From SFTH01 sp963643985 (lineage in GTDB: Bacteria; Bacillota; Clostridia; Christensenellales; Aristaeellaceae), in NCBI GenBank assembly GCA_963643985.1, contig CAVINP010000047.1, forward strand, positions 1-14,105: a stretch of 14,105 nt of DNA, read 5' to 3'. The translations under genes and the position numbers were made by a program. The notes under the pieces were generated by a model. It ran no database searches. It was not told where the DNA came from and worked only from the letters and a program-made list of their open reading frames with translations. Shown here piece by piece: positions 8,179 through 14,105 of the stretch. The stretch's first letter is position 1. Each line of letters starts with the position of its first letter.

Positions 8179-8981
8179 GCGTGGCCTCCTTCCGGATTCA
8201 CGCGCCGCAGCAGCAGCGTGGAGATGAGCACCAGCACCAGCATCACCAGCGACAGTGCGCTGCCGGCGGGGCGGTTGTTGAGCGTGATGAAGTATTCCTC
8301 GATCATGTCGCCGGCCAGATAGATCATGCCGTTGGAGAGCAGGCGCGTGATGGCAAAGGTCGTGACCGCGGGCATGAACACCATGGTGATGCCCGATATG
8401 ACGCCGGGGATCGACTGCGGTATGACCACGCGCGTGATCACGTGGAAGGGGTTCGCGCCCAGATCCTCCGCGGCCTCGATCACGCCCGCATCGGTCTTCT
8501 TCAGCGCCGTGTAGACCGGCAGCACCATGAAGGGCAGGAAGTTGTAGACCATGCCCAGAAGCACAGCGCCCTCCGTGCCGATGATCTGCATCTTCTCAAG
8601 CCCCAGCTTCTCAAGCAGCGTGTTGAGCAGGCCGTTGTTCTCGAGGATCGTCATCATGGCGTAGGTGCGCAGCAGGAAGTTCATCCACATGGGCAGCAGG
8701 ATCAGCACCACCAGCATCTTGTTGGCGGAAAAATCGCGGCTGGCCAGGAAATACGCGGTGGGATAGCCCACCAGCAGACAGATCAGCGTGCAGTAGAGCG
8801 CGAGCTTGAGGCTCAGCAGCAGCACCGAGATGAAGCCCGGGCGCGTCAGGTTCTGAAAGTTCGCGGTCGTGAAGCTGCCGTCGTTGCCGATAAAGGCATA
8901 GTAGAACACGAAGAGCAGCGGCACGATGGTGAACATCAGCATCCACAGCGCGTAGGGGGTGGCGTACCATTGACGCTTCAT
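8175..8981 (-). CDS. potB: Polyamine ABC transporter permease PotB
   Basis: This 268-residue inner-membrane permease is the partner of PotC. The first hydrophobic span is at ~10-31. The EAA loop reads EAAEDLGANPFHVITRVVIP (169-188). The segment FMPAVTTFAITRLLSNG (202-218) is typical of PotB/PotH permeases. An AAGGAGG ribosome site lies at the very end of potA, about nine bases before the ATG, and only four bases separate the potA stop from this start. The last four bases are shared with potC. Confidence 0.95.
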   Translation of the reverse strand: MKRQWYATPYALWMLMFTIVPLLFVFYYAFIGNDGSFTTANFQNLTRPGFISVLLLSLKLALYCTLICLLVGYPTAYFLASRDFSANKMLVVLILLPMWMNFLLRTYAMMTILENNGLLNTLLEKLGLEKMQIIGTEGAVLLGMVYNFLPFMVLPVYTALKKTDAGVIEAAEDLGANPFHVITRVVIPQSIPGVISGITMVFMPAVTTFAITRLLSNGMIYLAGDMIEEYFITLNNRPAGSALSLVMLVLVLISTLLLRRVNPEGGHA

Positions 8982-8985
8982 CGTA

Positions 8986-10062
8986 TCAGGCCTCCTTGTG
9001 CATGATGTGGATGTTGTAGGGCACGATCGTCAGACCGACCCGGCTGCCCACGGGCTGCATGGTGGTGGAATGTACCTTCCATTTCGTTGTGCCCGTGTCC
9101 ACGATCATCTCGTAGTGCACGCCCTTGAACAGCACACTCTCGACCGTGCCGGTCAGCATGCCTACGTCCTCACCGACGATCATGATGTCCTCCGGGCGCA
9201 CGACCACGTCCACGGGTTCGTTGTGCCCGAAGCCCTCGTCCACGCACTGGAACTGCGTACCCAGCATCTCCACCAGGTCGTCCTCGAGCATGATGCCGGG
9301 GATGATGTTGCTCTCGCCGATGAAGTCCGCCACGAAGGCGCATTTCGGCTCATCATAGATGCGCTTGGGATCGCCGATCTGAAGGATGCGCCCGCCGTTC
9401 ATCACGGCCACGGTGTCCGACATCGTCAGCGCCTCTTCCTGATCGTGGGTGACGTATATGAAGGTGATGCCCAGCTGCTGCTGCATGGACTTGAGCTCCA
9501 CCTGCATCTCCTTGCGCAGCTTGAGGTCCAGCGCGCCCAGCGGCTCGTCCAGCAGCAGAACTTCCGGCTCGTTGACCAGAGCACGCGCGATGGCGATGCG
9601 CTGCTGCTGGCCGCCCGAGAGCGAGTTGATGCTGCGCTTTTCGTAGCCCTCCATCTTGACCAGCTTGAGCATGCGATCCACGCGCCGCCGGATCTCTTCA
9701 CGCTTTTGGGCGCGGGTCTTGGCACCGAAGGCCTCGGGGGCCTTGAGGTTGAGTCCGAAGGCGATGTTGTCAAACACGTTCAGATGCGAAAACAGCGCGT
9801 ATTTCTGAAAGACCGTGTTGATGCGGCGCTTGTAGGGCGGCAGCTTGGCCACGTCCGCGCCGTCAAAGAATATCTGGCCGCTCGTGGGCGTCTCAAAACC
9901 GCCCAGCAGGCGCAGCAGCGTCGTCTTGCCGCAACCGGAGGGGCCAAGCAGCGTCACAAACTCACACTTGCGGATGTACAGATTGATATGATGCAATATT
10001 TCCGTATCGCCGAAGCTCTTGGAGATGTCCTTGAGCTCGATTAAGCGCGTGTCCTGAATCAT
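8986..10062 (-). CDS. potA: Polyamine ABC transporter ATP-binding protein PotA
   Basis: This is the ATPase of the polyamine importer. Numbered from the ATG at 10062 (358 aa): Walker A GPSGCGKTT (40-48), Q-loop Q86 in TVFQKYALF, signature LSGGQQQR (148-155), Walker B VLLLDEP (168-174), D-loop GALD and switch His206 in THDQEEALT. A C-terminal TOBE-like beta domain follows (~residues 235-358), as in other PotA/MalK-type ATPases. The frame stays open upstream to 10206, but the extra 48 residues run through intergenic mini-repeats and look unlike any ATPase. GGGAGAG at 10077-10071 marks 10062 as the start. It is transcribed with potBCD. The 178-bp gap to the regulator shows no clear promoter. Confidence 0.95.
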   Translation of the reverse strand: MIQDTRLIELKDISKSFGDTEILHHINLYIRKCEFVTLLGPSGCGKTTLLRLLGGFETPTSGQIFFDGADVAKLPPYKRRINTVFQKYALFSHLNVFDNIAFGLNLKAPEAFGAKTRAQKREEIRRRVDRMLKLVKMEGYEKRSINSLSGGQQQRIAIARALVNEPEVLLLDEPLGALDLKLRKEMQVELKSMQQQLGITFIYVTHDQEEALTMSDTVAVMNGGRILQIGDPKRIYDEPKCAFVADFIGESNIIPGIMLEDDLVEMLGTQFQCVDEGFGHNEPVDVVVRPEDIMIVGEDVGMLTGTVESVLFKGVHYEMIVDTGTTKWKVHSTTMQPVGSRVGLTIVPYNIHIMHKEA

Positions 10063-10070
10063 ATGATCGT

Positions 10071-10077
10071 CTCTCCC
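10071..10077 (-). promoter_or_regulatory. Ribosome binding site that sets the potA start at 10062
   Basis: GGGAGAG on the minus strand lies eight bases before the ATG at 10062. It supports this start over the in-frame ATG at 10206, which would add 48 residues translated from repeat sequence. Confidence 0.75.
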
Positions 10078-10111
10078 ATAGAATAATGTAGGTTCGGCGC
10101 GGAAAGCCCCG

Positions 10112-10235
10112 GGATGCCGGTTACCGGTGATTAGTGACTGGTTAAATAGTGTGGTGGTAACCGGTATCTGGTAACCGGTAACTTGTGAAACGGTGACCCG
10201 AGCCATTCAACTGACCACTGACCACTACCCACCGA
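10112..10235. repeat. Intergenic mini-repeats between the regulator and potA
   Basis: GGTAACCGGT occurs at 10156-10165 and 10170-10179 (14-bp period), with an inverted copy CCGGTTACC at 10117-10125, so the region can fold on itself. GATTAGTGACTGGTT separates them. At 10211-10228 there is a heptamer-like series CTGACCACTGACCACTACC. Related words occur elsewhere between genes: GACCACTGATTGAC at 4571-4584 and GTAACCGATGATTAGGG at 14033-14049. The stretch is not coding, and no promoter was recognised in it. Confidence 0.55.
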
Positions 10236-10240
10236 ATCCC

Positions 10241-10783
10241 TCAGAAATTCGGCGGCGTGCATACCCAGATCACACGACAGGTGGTCTTGCCGGCATTCAC
10301 CAGGCGGTGCGGGGCGGTAGGCAGGAAATAGAAGCTCTCGTCCTTGCGCACGCGCTCGCAGCGGTCGCCCACGATGACCTTGACCGTGCCCGAGAGCACA
10401 TAGCCGAACTCCTCGCCCTCGTGCGGGTCTTCCTCGTTCGTTTCCCCGCCGGGGGCCATCTCGACCAGTATCGGCTCCATGCGGTTCTTCTGCGCCGAGG
10501 GCACCAGCCAGCGGATGCGCCCGCGCAGCTGCTCCGCGTCTTCCTTGACGAATATGTCCTCCTCACCGAAGACGATCTTCTCGTGATCGTTCTTGGCAAA
10601 GAATGTGGGCAGATCCGAGCCGAGAGACTCGAGTATGTCCGCCAGCGTGTCCAGCGACGGCGAGGTCAGATCGCGCTCCAGGAGCGATATAAAGCCCTTG
10701 GACAGCTCGCACCGGTCTGCCAGCTCCTCCTGCGTCAGCCCGCGCTGCAGCCGAAGACGCCGGATTTTATTGCCGATCTCCAC
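10241..10783 (-). CDS. XRE-family transcriptional regulator with cupin domain, probable polyamine-responsive repressor
   Basis: This 180-residue protein belongs to the HTH_3 plus Cupin_2 family (PuuR-like). The helix-turn-helix spans ~5-58 (IRRLRLQRGLTQEELADR, then LSKGFISLLERDLTSPSLDTL). The cupin barrel spans ~105-175, with HEGEEFGYVLSG (121-132) and FLPTAPHRLVN (153-163). His121, a Glu at 124/125 and His159 are possible ligand- or metal-binding positions. The start is GTG at 10783, with AAAGGAAG about eight bases upstream. It is the first gene before potABCD on the same strand, as is common for regulators of polyamine uptake. Two GTTTA-N7-TAAAC palindromes in its promoter region suggest that it binds there and controls itself and the transporter. 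The ligand (putrescine or another amine) is inferred from context only. Confidence 0.85.
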   Translation of the reverse strand: MEIGNKIRRLRLQRGLTQEELADRCELSKGFISLLERDLTSPSLDTLADILESLGSDLPTFFAKNDHEKIVFGEEDIFVKEDAEQLRGRIRWLVPSAQKNRMEPILVEMAPGGETNEEDPHEGEEFGYVLSGTVKVIVGDRCERVRKDESFYFLPTAPHRLVNAGKTTCRVIWVCTPPNF

Positions 10784-10825
10784 AATTTGCGCTTCCTTTC
10801 CGCCGCTCAGTCGCAGGCCGGGCGG

Positions 10826-10842
10826 GTTTAAAATTGCTAAAC
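10826..10842. promoter_or_regulatory. Candidate operator 1 (GTTTA-N7-TAAAC)
   Basis: GTTTAAAATTGCTAAAC is a 17-bp inverted repeat with five-base arms and a seven-base centre. It lies about 9-25 bases downstream of the predicted transcription start of the regulator/pot promoter, a normal repressor position. The same design recurs at 10944-10960, with shared inner bases when oriented (GTTTA-nnATTnC-TAAAC). Confidence 0.65.
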
Positions 10843-10857
10843 TTCAAAAGCTATTTT

Positions 10858-10886
10858 ATTAAACCACCAAAGGCTGTATATGTCAA
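10858..10886 (-). promoter_or_regulatory. Sigma-A-type promoter for the XRE-cupin regulator and pot operon
   Basis: On the minus strand TTGACA (10886-10881) is a perfect -35 box. A 17-bp spacer leads to TTTAAT (10863-10858), five of six matching TATAAT. The predicted transcript starts near 10851, giving a leader of roughly 65-70 bases before the GTG at 10783. The palindromes around it suggest regulation. Confidence 0.8.
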
Positions 10887-10897
10887 TCCCTTGGTGG
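10864..10897. promoter_or_regulatory. Inverted repeat bracketing the -35 box
   Basis: On the minus strand CCACCAAGGG and CCTTTGGTGG (arms near 10897-10888 and 10873-10864) are inverted copies with one mismatch. They lie on either side of the TTGACA box, and the second arm abuts the -10 element. This could be an operator for a second regulator, or an mRNA-irrelevant DNA site, because it lies upstream of the predicted transcript. Confidence 0.5.
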
Positions 10898-10943
10898 CCA
10901 TAGCGCATGTTAAATTATAAATAAACGTTTTATGCGATCCGAA

Positions 10944-10960
10944 GTTTAGGAATAGTAAAC
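10944..10960. promoter_or_regulatory. Candidate operator 2 (GTTTA-N7-TAAAC)
   Basis: GTTTAGGAATAGTAAAC has the same arms and spacing as operator 1, and its centre lies 118 bp away. It is about 100 bases upstream of the predicted transcription start. The flanking bases also pair with operator 1: CTAAACTTC at 10837-10845 and GAAGTTTAG at 10941-10949. Confidence 0.6.
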
Positions 10961-10984
10961 CGACGTACAGGGATATGTCCCTCG

Positions 10985-11055
10985 AAAAAGCTCTTCACGG
11001 TTTCTTGTGAGACGGAAGTATCCGTCTTCCGGGAAACGTGAAGAGCTTCTTTTTT
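10985..11055. terminator. Branched, bidirectional rho-independent terminator after trkH
   Basis: A long stem is formed by AAGCTCTTCACGGTTTC (10988-11004) and GAAACGTGAAGAGCTT (11033-11048), with one bulged G. Inside it sits a second hairpin GACGGA-AGTA-TCCGTC (11011-11026). The plus side ends in TTCTTTTTT. The minus side, reading out of trkH, ends in five T residues. It lies about 140 bp past the trkH stop and separates the trk operon from the pot promoter. Confidence 0.85.
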
Positions 11056-11100
11056 GTTCACCACGGAAAGTTGGGGGATTGGTCAACCCCATCACCGCTC
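11050..11100 (+). repeat. Terminator-associated intergenic repeat, short copy
   Basis: This copy matches 6157-6207 at about 41 of 51 positions: T-run, GTTC, CACGGAAAG, GGGGG, TTG, ACCCCA and CACCGCTC. As in the other copy, it begins in the T-tract of a terminator and lies just past the 3' end of a minus-strand gene. The inner hairpin and right inverted end of the long copy are not present here. From 11101 to 11191 I see only a small CTGCGC-CTTC-GCGCAG hairpin (11117-11132). Confidence 0.6.
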
Positions 11101-11191
11101 TTACGCACCCGCCGCACTGCGCCTTCGCGCAGCAAGTCTTGAGTGCGTTTCGGGGGGAGACAAGGGGGTGGAGCTCCGATGCCGGCTGTAC

Positions 11192-12637
11192 TCAGCTCCT
11201 CGAAGTCCAGGTGGACGGCATGAGCGTGAGCAGCAGCGGGAAGATTTCCAGCCTGCCCAGCAGCATGGCCAGTGAGAGCACGATCTTGGACAGGTTCGAG
11301 TAGGCCGCATAGCTCGCCGCGGGGCCGGCCGCGCCCAGTGCGGGGCCGATGTTGTTGAAGCAGGAGAATGTCGCCGCCAGATTGGTCTCGGTATCAAAGT
11401 GATCCAGCGAAATCAGCAGCCAGACGCCCACCATGCAGATGATGTAGATGGCAAAATAGTTGCCGACCGCGCGCTGGGTGGTCACGTCCACGACCTTGCC
11501 CTCAAAGCGCACGGAGCTGACCGAGCGCGGATGCAGCAGGCGGCGGATCTCCGAACCGATCATCTTGAAGAGCATGACCTCGCGGCTGATCTTCAGGCCG
11601 CCGCCCGTCGAGCCTGCGCACGCGCCGCCCAGCATCAGCACCAGCAGAAGCCCCTTGGAAAACTGCGGCCAGAGGTTAAAGTCCGTCGTGGCATAGCCCG
11701 TGGTCGTCATGATGGAGGACACCTGAAACGCCGAGTGCCGTATCGATTCGGAAATGTTGCCGTACATCGGGTAGATGTTGACGGCGATCAGCGCGGAGCT
11801 GACCAGTGCGATGCCCGTGTAATACCAGCACTCCGAGCACTGGAGCGCCGCACGGAATTTCCGCGCCAGCAGCAGATAGTAAAGGTTGAAGTTCACGCCG
11901 AAGAGGAACATGAACACGGTGATGACCCACTGCAGGTAGGGGCTGTAGCCCGCGATGCTGTCGCGCTTGATGCCGAAGCCGCCCGTACCGGCCGTGCCGA
12001 AGGCGTGCAGTACGCTCTCAAAGAGCGGCATGCCGCCCAGCACCATCAGCACGATCTGCACAAGCGTCATCACGATGTAGATCTTGTAGAGTATGCTCGC
12101 CGTGTCCCTGGCGCGGGGCAGGAGCTTGCCGATGACGGGGCCGGGCATCTCCGCACGCATGATGTGAATCGAGCGGTCGGACATGTTGGGCACCAGCGCC
12201 ATCACAAATACCAGCACGCCCATGCCGCCGACCCAGTGCGTGAACGAGCGCCAGAAGAGCAGGCCGTGGCTCATGGCCTCGACATCCGTCAGTATGGACG
12301 CGCCGGTGGTGGTAAAGCCGCTGACGGTCTCAAAGAATGCATCGACATAGCTCGGAATCTCGCCGCTGAGCACGAAGGGCAGCGCGCCGATCGCCGATAC
12401 CATCAGCCAGGACAGGCCGGCCATCACGAAGCCCTCGCGGGCGTAGATCACGTTGCTCTCGGGGCGGTTGAACAGTTGCAACACAACGCCCAGCGCGAGT
12501 GATATCGCCGCCGTGATCAGCAGCGCCACCACGCAGCCCTCACCGTAGCCCAGCGCCACGATTGCGGGCAGCGCCAGCATCGCCGCCTCAAACTTGAGCA
12601 TCAGCCCAAGCGTGTTGAATACCATCTTGCGATTCAT
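11192..12637 (-). CDS. trkH: Trk-type K+ uptake channel subunit TrkH
   Basis: This is the membrane subunit of a TrkAH potassium importer, 481 residues from the ATG at 12637. The four pore-loop filter regions of the superfamily are visible in order: SGFTTTGASI (106-115), GTAGTGGFG, MTTTGYATTD and FNNIGPALG. Hydrophobic spans alternate with these, as expected for a four-fold pseudo-repeat channel. An upstream in-frame ATG at 12682 would overlap the end of trkA and add a Cys-rich 15-residue stretch with no family resemblance. The start at 12637 is 19 bp after the trkA stop but has only a weak ribosome site, so coupling to trkA translation is likely. It is the second gene of a trkA-trkH operon. 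The C-terminus ends in STWTSRS. Confidence 0.93.
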   Translation of the reverse strand: MNRKMVFNTLGLMLKFEAAMLALPAIVALGYGEGCVVALLITAAISLALGVVLQLFNRPESNVIYAREGFVMAGLSWLMVSAIGALPFVLSGEIPSYVDAFFETVSGFTTTGASILTDVEAMSHGLLFWRSFTHWVGGMGVLVFVMALVPNMSDRSIHIMRAEMPGPVIGKLLPRARDTASILYKIYIVMTLVQIVLMVLGGMPLFESVLHAFGTAGTGGFGIKRDSIAGYSPYLQWVITVFMFLFGVNFNLYYLLLARKFRAALQCSECWYYTGIALVSSALIAVNIYPMYGNISESIRHSAFQVSSIMTTTGYATTDFNLWPQFSKGLLLVLMLGGACAGSTGGGLKISREVMLFKMIGSEIRRLLHPRSVSSVRFEGKVVDVTTQRAVGNYFAIYIICMVGVWLLISLDHFDTETNLAATFSCFNNIGPALGAAGPAASYAAYSNLSKIVLSLAMLLGRLEIFPLLLTLMPSTWTSRS

Positions 12638-12656
12638 ATTGCTTTTAACACCGCTC

Positions 12657-14015
12657 TCACAGCAGAATGTCCTGCATGTCATGAATGTAGTGACCGGCCG
12701 TCATGATGATCACGTGATCGTCCGCCTGAATCATGTCCACGCCCGAGGGAATGATGGCGCGGCGGCCGCGCAGTATGCCCGCGATCAGCACGCCGGGCTT
12801 GAGCTTCAAATCCTTGAGCGCTATGTTCAGGTGGTCAAAGTTGCTCTCCACGCGGAACTCCAGCGCCTCGCACTTGCCGTCCATCAGCTTGTAGAGCGTC
12901 TCCATGTTGCTGCCCATGGAGTTCTGCAGTGCGCGGGCATAGCGCGTGAGCACGTTGGAGCTGGTGTGGCGCGAGGAAATGCGGCTGTCCAGACCCAGCT
13001 TGTCCGCGATGTCGTACAGACCGTCGCGGTTGACCTTGGGCACGACCTTCTTCACGCCCAGGTTGGCGGCGAAGAACGATATCAGTATGTTTTCCTCGTC
13101 CATGCCCGTCAGCGCCGCAAAGGCATCCATGGAGGTGATGCCCTCCTCAAGCAGCAGTTCCTGCTTGGCACCGTCGCCGCAGATCACCACCGCGTCGCCG
13201 ATCTTGTCCGTGATCTCGCGGCAGCGCTTCCTGTCCTGCTCGATGATCTTGACATTCGTGCCGCCCGCGATGAGCAGCTTGGCCAGATAGAATGCCATGC
13301 GGCTCGCGCCCAGCAGCATCACGTTGCGGGCCTGCTTCTGAAGCAGCCCCAGCTCCTTGAGCAGGCGCTGTATCTCCGTGGGCGAGGCCGTCAGCTCGAT
13401 GCGGTCGTTGGCCTGCAGCACGAAGTTGCCGTCGGGAATGAAGACCTCTTCGCCGCGCTGCACCGCGCAGACCAGAAACTTCGCCTGAAAGCGCTTGCGC
13501 AGTTCAAACAGCGGCAGCCCCAAAAGTTTTGAATCCTCGCGCAGCCGCAGCTCCACCATTTCAAAGCTGCGCCGCGAGAAATATTCGATCTTGACCGCGC
13601 TGGGCAGCTTGAGCATGTGATACAGCTCCTGCGCCGCCAGCAGGTCGGGGTTGAACACCAGAGAGATGTCCAGCTGCTGGCGAATGAAGGCGTTGTTGCG
13701 GTCGCTGTACTGCGGATTGCGGATGCGTGCCGCCGTGTGGCGTGCGCCCATGCGCTTGGCCAGAAAGCAGCTGAGCATGTTCAGCTCGTCCGAGCAGGTG
13801 GTGGCCACGAACAGTTCCGCATCGGCCACGCCCGCCTCGGCCAGCGTGTCGCAGTCCGTGCCGCTGCCGCAGACACACATGCCGTCGTAGATGTTTGAAA
13901 TATCGGATATGACATCGGGGTTGTTGTCCACCGCGACGATGTCGTGTCCCTCGGCGAGCAGGCTGGCCAGTATGGTCGTGCCGATCTTGCCGCAGCCGAC
14001 AATGACTATGTTCAT
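12657..14015 (-). CDS. trkA: Trk K+ transport system NAD-binding regulatory subunit TrkA
   Basis: This cytoplasmic gating subunit of the Trk system has 452 residues in two tandem RCK units. The first nucleotide-binding fold has GCGKIG (7-12) and Asp30 at the end of the second strand. It is followed by a TrkA_C domain (~135-215). The second fold (~230-345) has GASRMA (236-241) in place of GxGxxG, with VKIIEQD (255-261) after it. A second TrkA_C domain ends the protein (~375-450). The ATG at 14015 is preceded by GAGGA at about seven bases. It lies directly upstream of trkH, whose product it gates in response to nucleotides. The degenerate second fold suggests that ligand binding is mainly at the first site. 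Confidence 0.93.
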   Translation of the reverse strand: MNIVIVGCGKIGTTILASLLAEGHDIVAVDNNPDVISDISNIYDGMCVCGSGTDCDTLAEAGVADAELFVATTCSDELNMLSCFLAKRMGARHTAARIRNPQYSDRNNAFIRQQLDISLVFNPDLLAAQELYHMLKLPSAVKIEYFSRRSFEMVELRLREDSKLLGLPLFELRKRFQAKFLVCAVQRGEEVFIPDGNFVLQANDRIELTASPTEIQRLLKELGLLQKQARNVMLLGASRMAFYLAKLLIAGGTNVKIIEQDRKRCREITDKIGDAVVICGDGAKQELLLEEGITSMDAFAALTGMDEENILISFFAANLGVKKVVPKVNRDGLYDIADKLGLDSRISSRHTSSNVLTRYARALQNSMGSNMETLYKLMDGKCEALEFRVESNFDHLNIALKDLKLKPGVLIAGILRGRRAIIPSGVDMIQADDHVIIMTAGHYIHDMQDILL

Positions 14016-14047
14016 ATGCTATCCTCACTTCAGTAACCGATGATTAG

Positions 14048-14105
14048 GGATTAGAGCGTGTTTCTAAATTCGCCACGATGCATTTTCGGCGTCTTTGCCT
14101 GCATT
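14048..14105 (-). repeat. Dispersed intergenic repeat, right copy (inverted)
   Basis: Read on the minus strand this is a relative of 1-59: TGCAGGCAAA, CGAAAATGCA, then TTTAGAAACAC and GCTCTAATCC next to the trkA leader. Between it and trkA is GATTAGGGATTAG-type sequence and GTAACCGATG, related to the mini-repeats before potA. No sure promoter for trkA was found in the visible 90 bases. Confidence 0.6.

Noticed and set aside
10063..10206. N-terminal extension of PotA from the ATG at 10206
   Set aside because: The added 48 residues are translated from intergenic mini-repeats. The ATG at 10062 has a proper ribosome site and gives the normal PotA length.
10112..10235. CRISPR array in the repeat-rich gap before potA
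   Set aside because: The repeats are about 10 bp with 4-bp spacing and are not regular repeat-spacer units. No cas genes are present.
10784..10850. Polyamine or other riboswitch in the leader of the regulator
   Set aside because: The leader is only about 65-70 bases. It contains a DNA palindrome that fits an operator and shows no recognisable riboswitch core.

Overview
The window looks like a chromosomal stretch from a GC-rich member of the Bacillota, most likely a gut or rumen clostridium (Oscillospiraceae- or Christensenellales-like). This is inferred from strong GGAGG-type ribosome sites, TTG and GTG starts, a Trk potassium system plus a PotABCD polyamine importer of clostridial type, and a Ser/Thr kinase with a peptidoglycan-binding-like domain and DUF6273-type surface proteins. 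No phage, transposase, CRISPR, tRNA or rRNA was seen.

Left third (84-6125, + strand): a very large transmembrane Ser/Thr protein kinase (1438 aa, TTG start) is followed by a secreted 509-aa protein. The two share an unnamed domain of about 125 residues. The secreted protein continues into an intact DUF6273-like domain. The kinase breaks off exactly where that domain would begin: a one-base deletion creates its stop, and the next ~150 bases are a frameshifted, internally deleted remnant of the same domain. The secreted gene ends in a perfect palindromic terminator.

Middle (6273-10783, - strand): an XRE-cupin regulator, potA, potB, potC and potD form a polyamine ABC import operon, with tight spacing from potA to potD and a 178-bp repeat-rich gap between regulator and potA. 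Upstream of the regulator is a near-consensus sigma-A-type promoter (TTGACA-17-TTTAAT). It is accompanied by two copies of a 17-bp palindrome, GTTTA-N7-TAAAC, one just downstream of the predicted transcription start and one ~118 bp upstream, which are good candidate operators for the regulator. A second, separate inverted repeat (CCACCAAGG/CCTTTGGTGG) brackets the -35 box.

Right third (11192-14015, - strand): trkA and trkH, a two-gene operon for a K+ uptake system, are followed by a branched bidirectional terminator.

Intergenic DNA carries several small repeat families. A ~50-bp element occurs directly after both terminators, an inverted ~58-bp pair lies at the two window ends (upstream of the kinase and of trkA), and GGTAACCGGT / GACCACT mini-repeats lie between the regulator and potA. 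The functional themes are cell-envelope sensing (kinase plus secreted partner) and cation homeostasis (polyamines and potassium). The link between these themes is only proximity.
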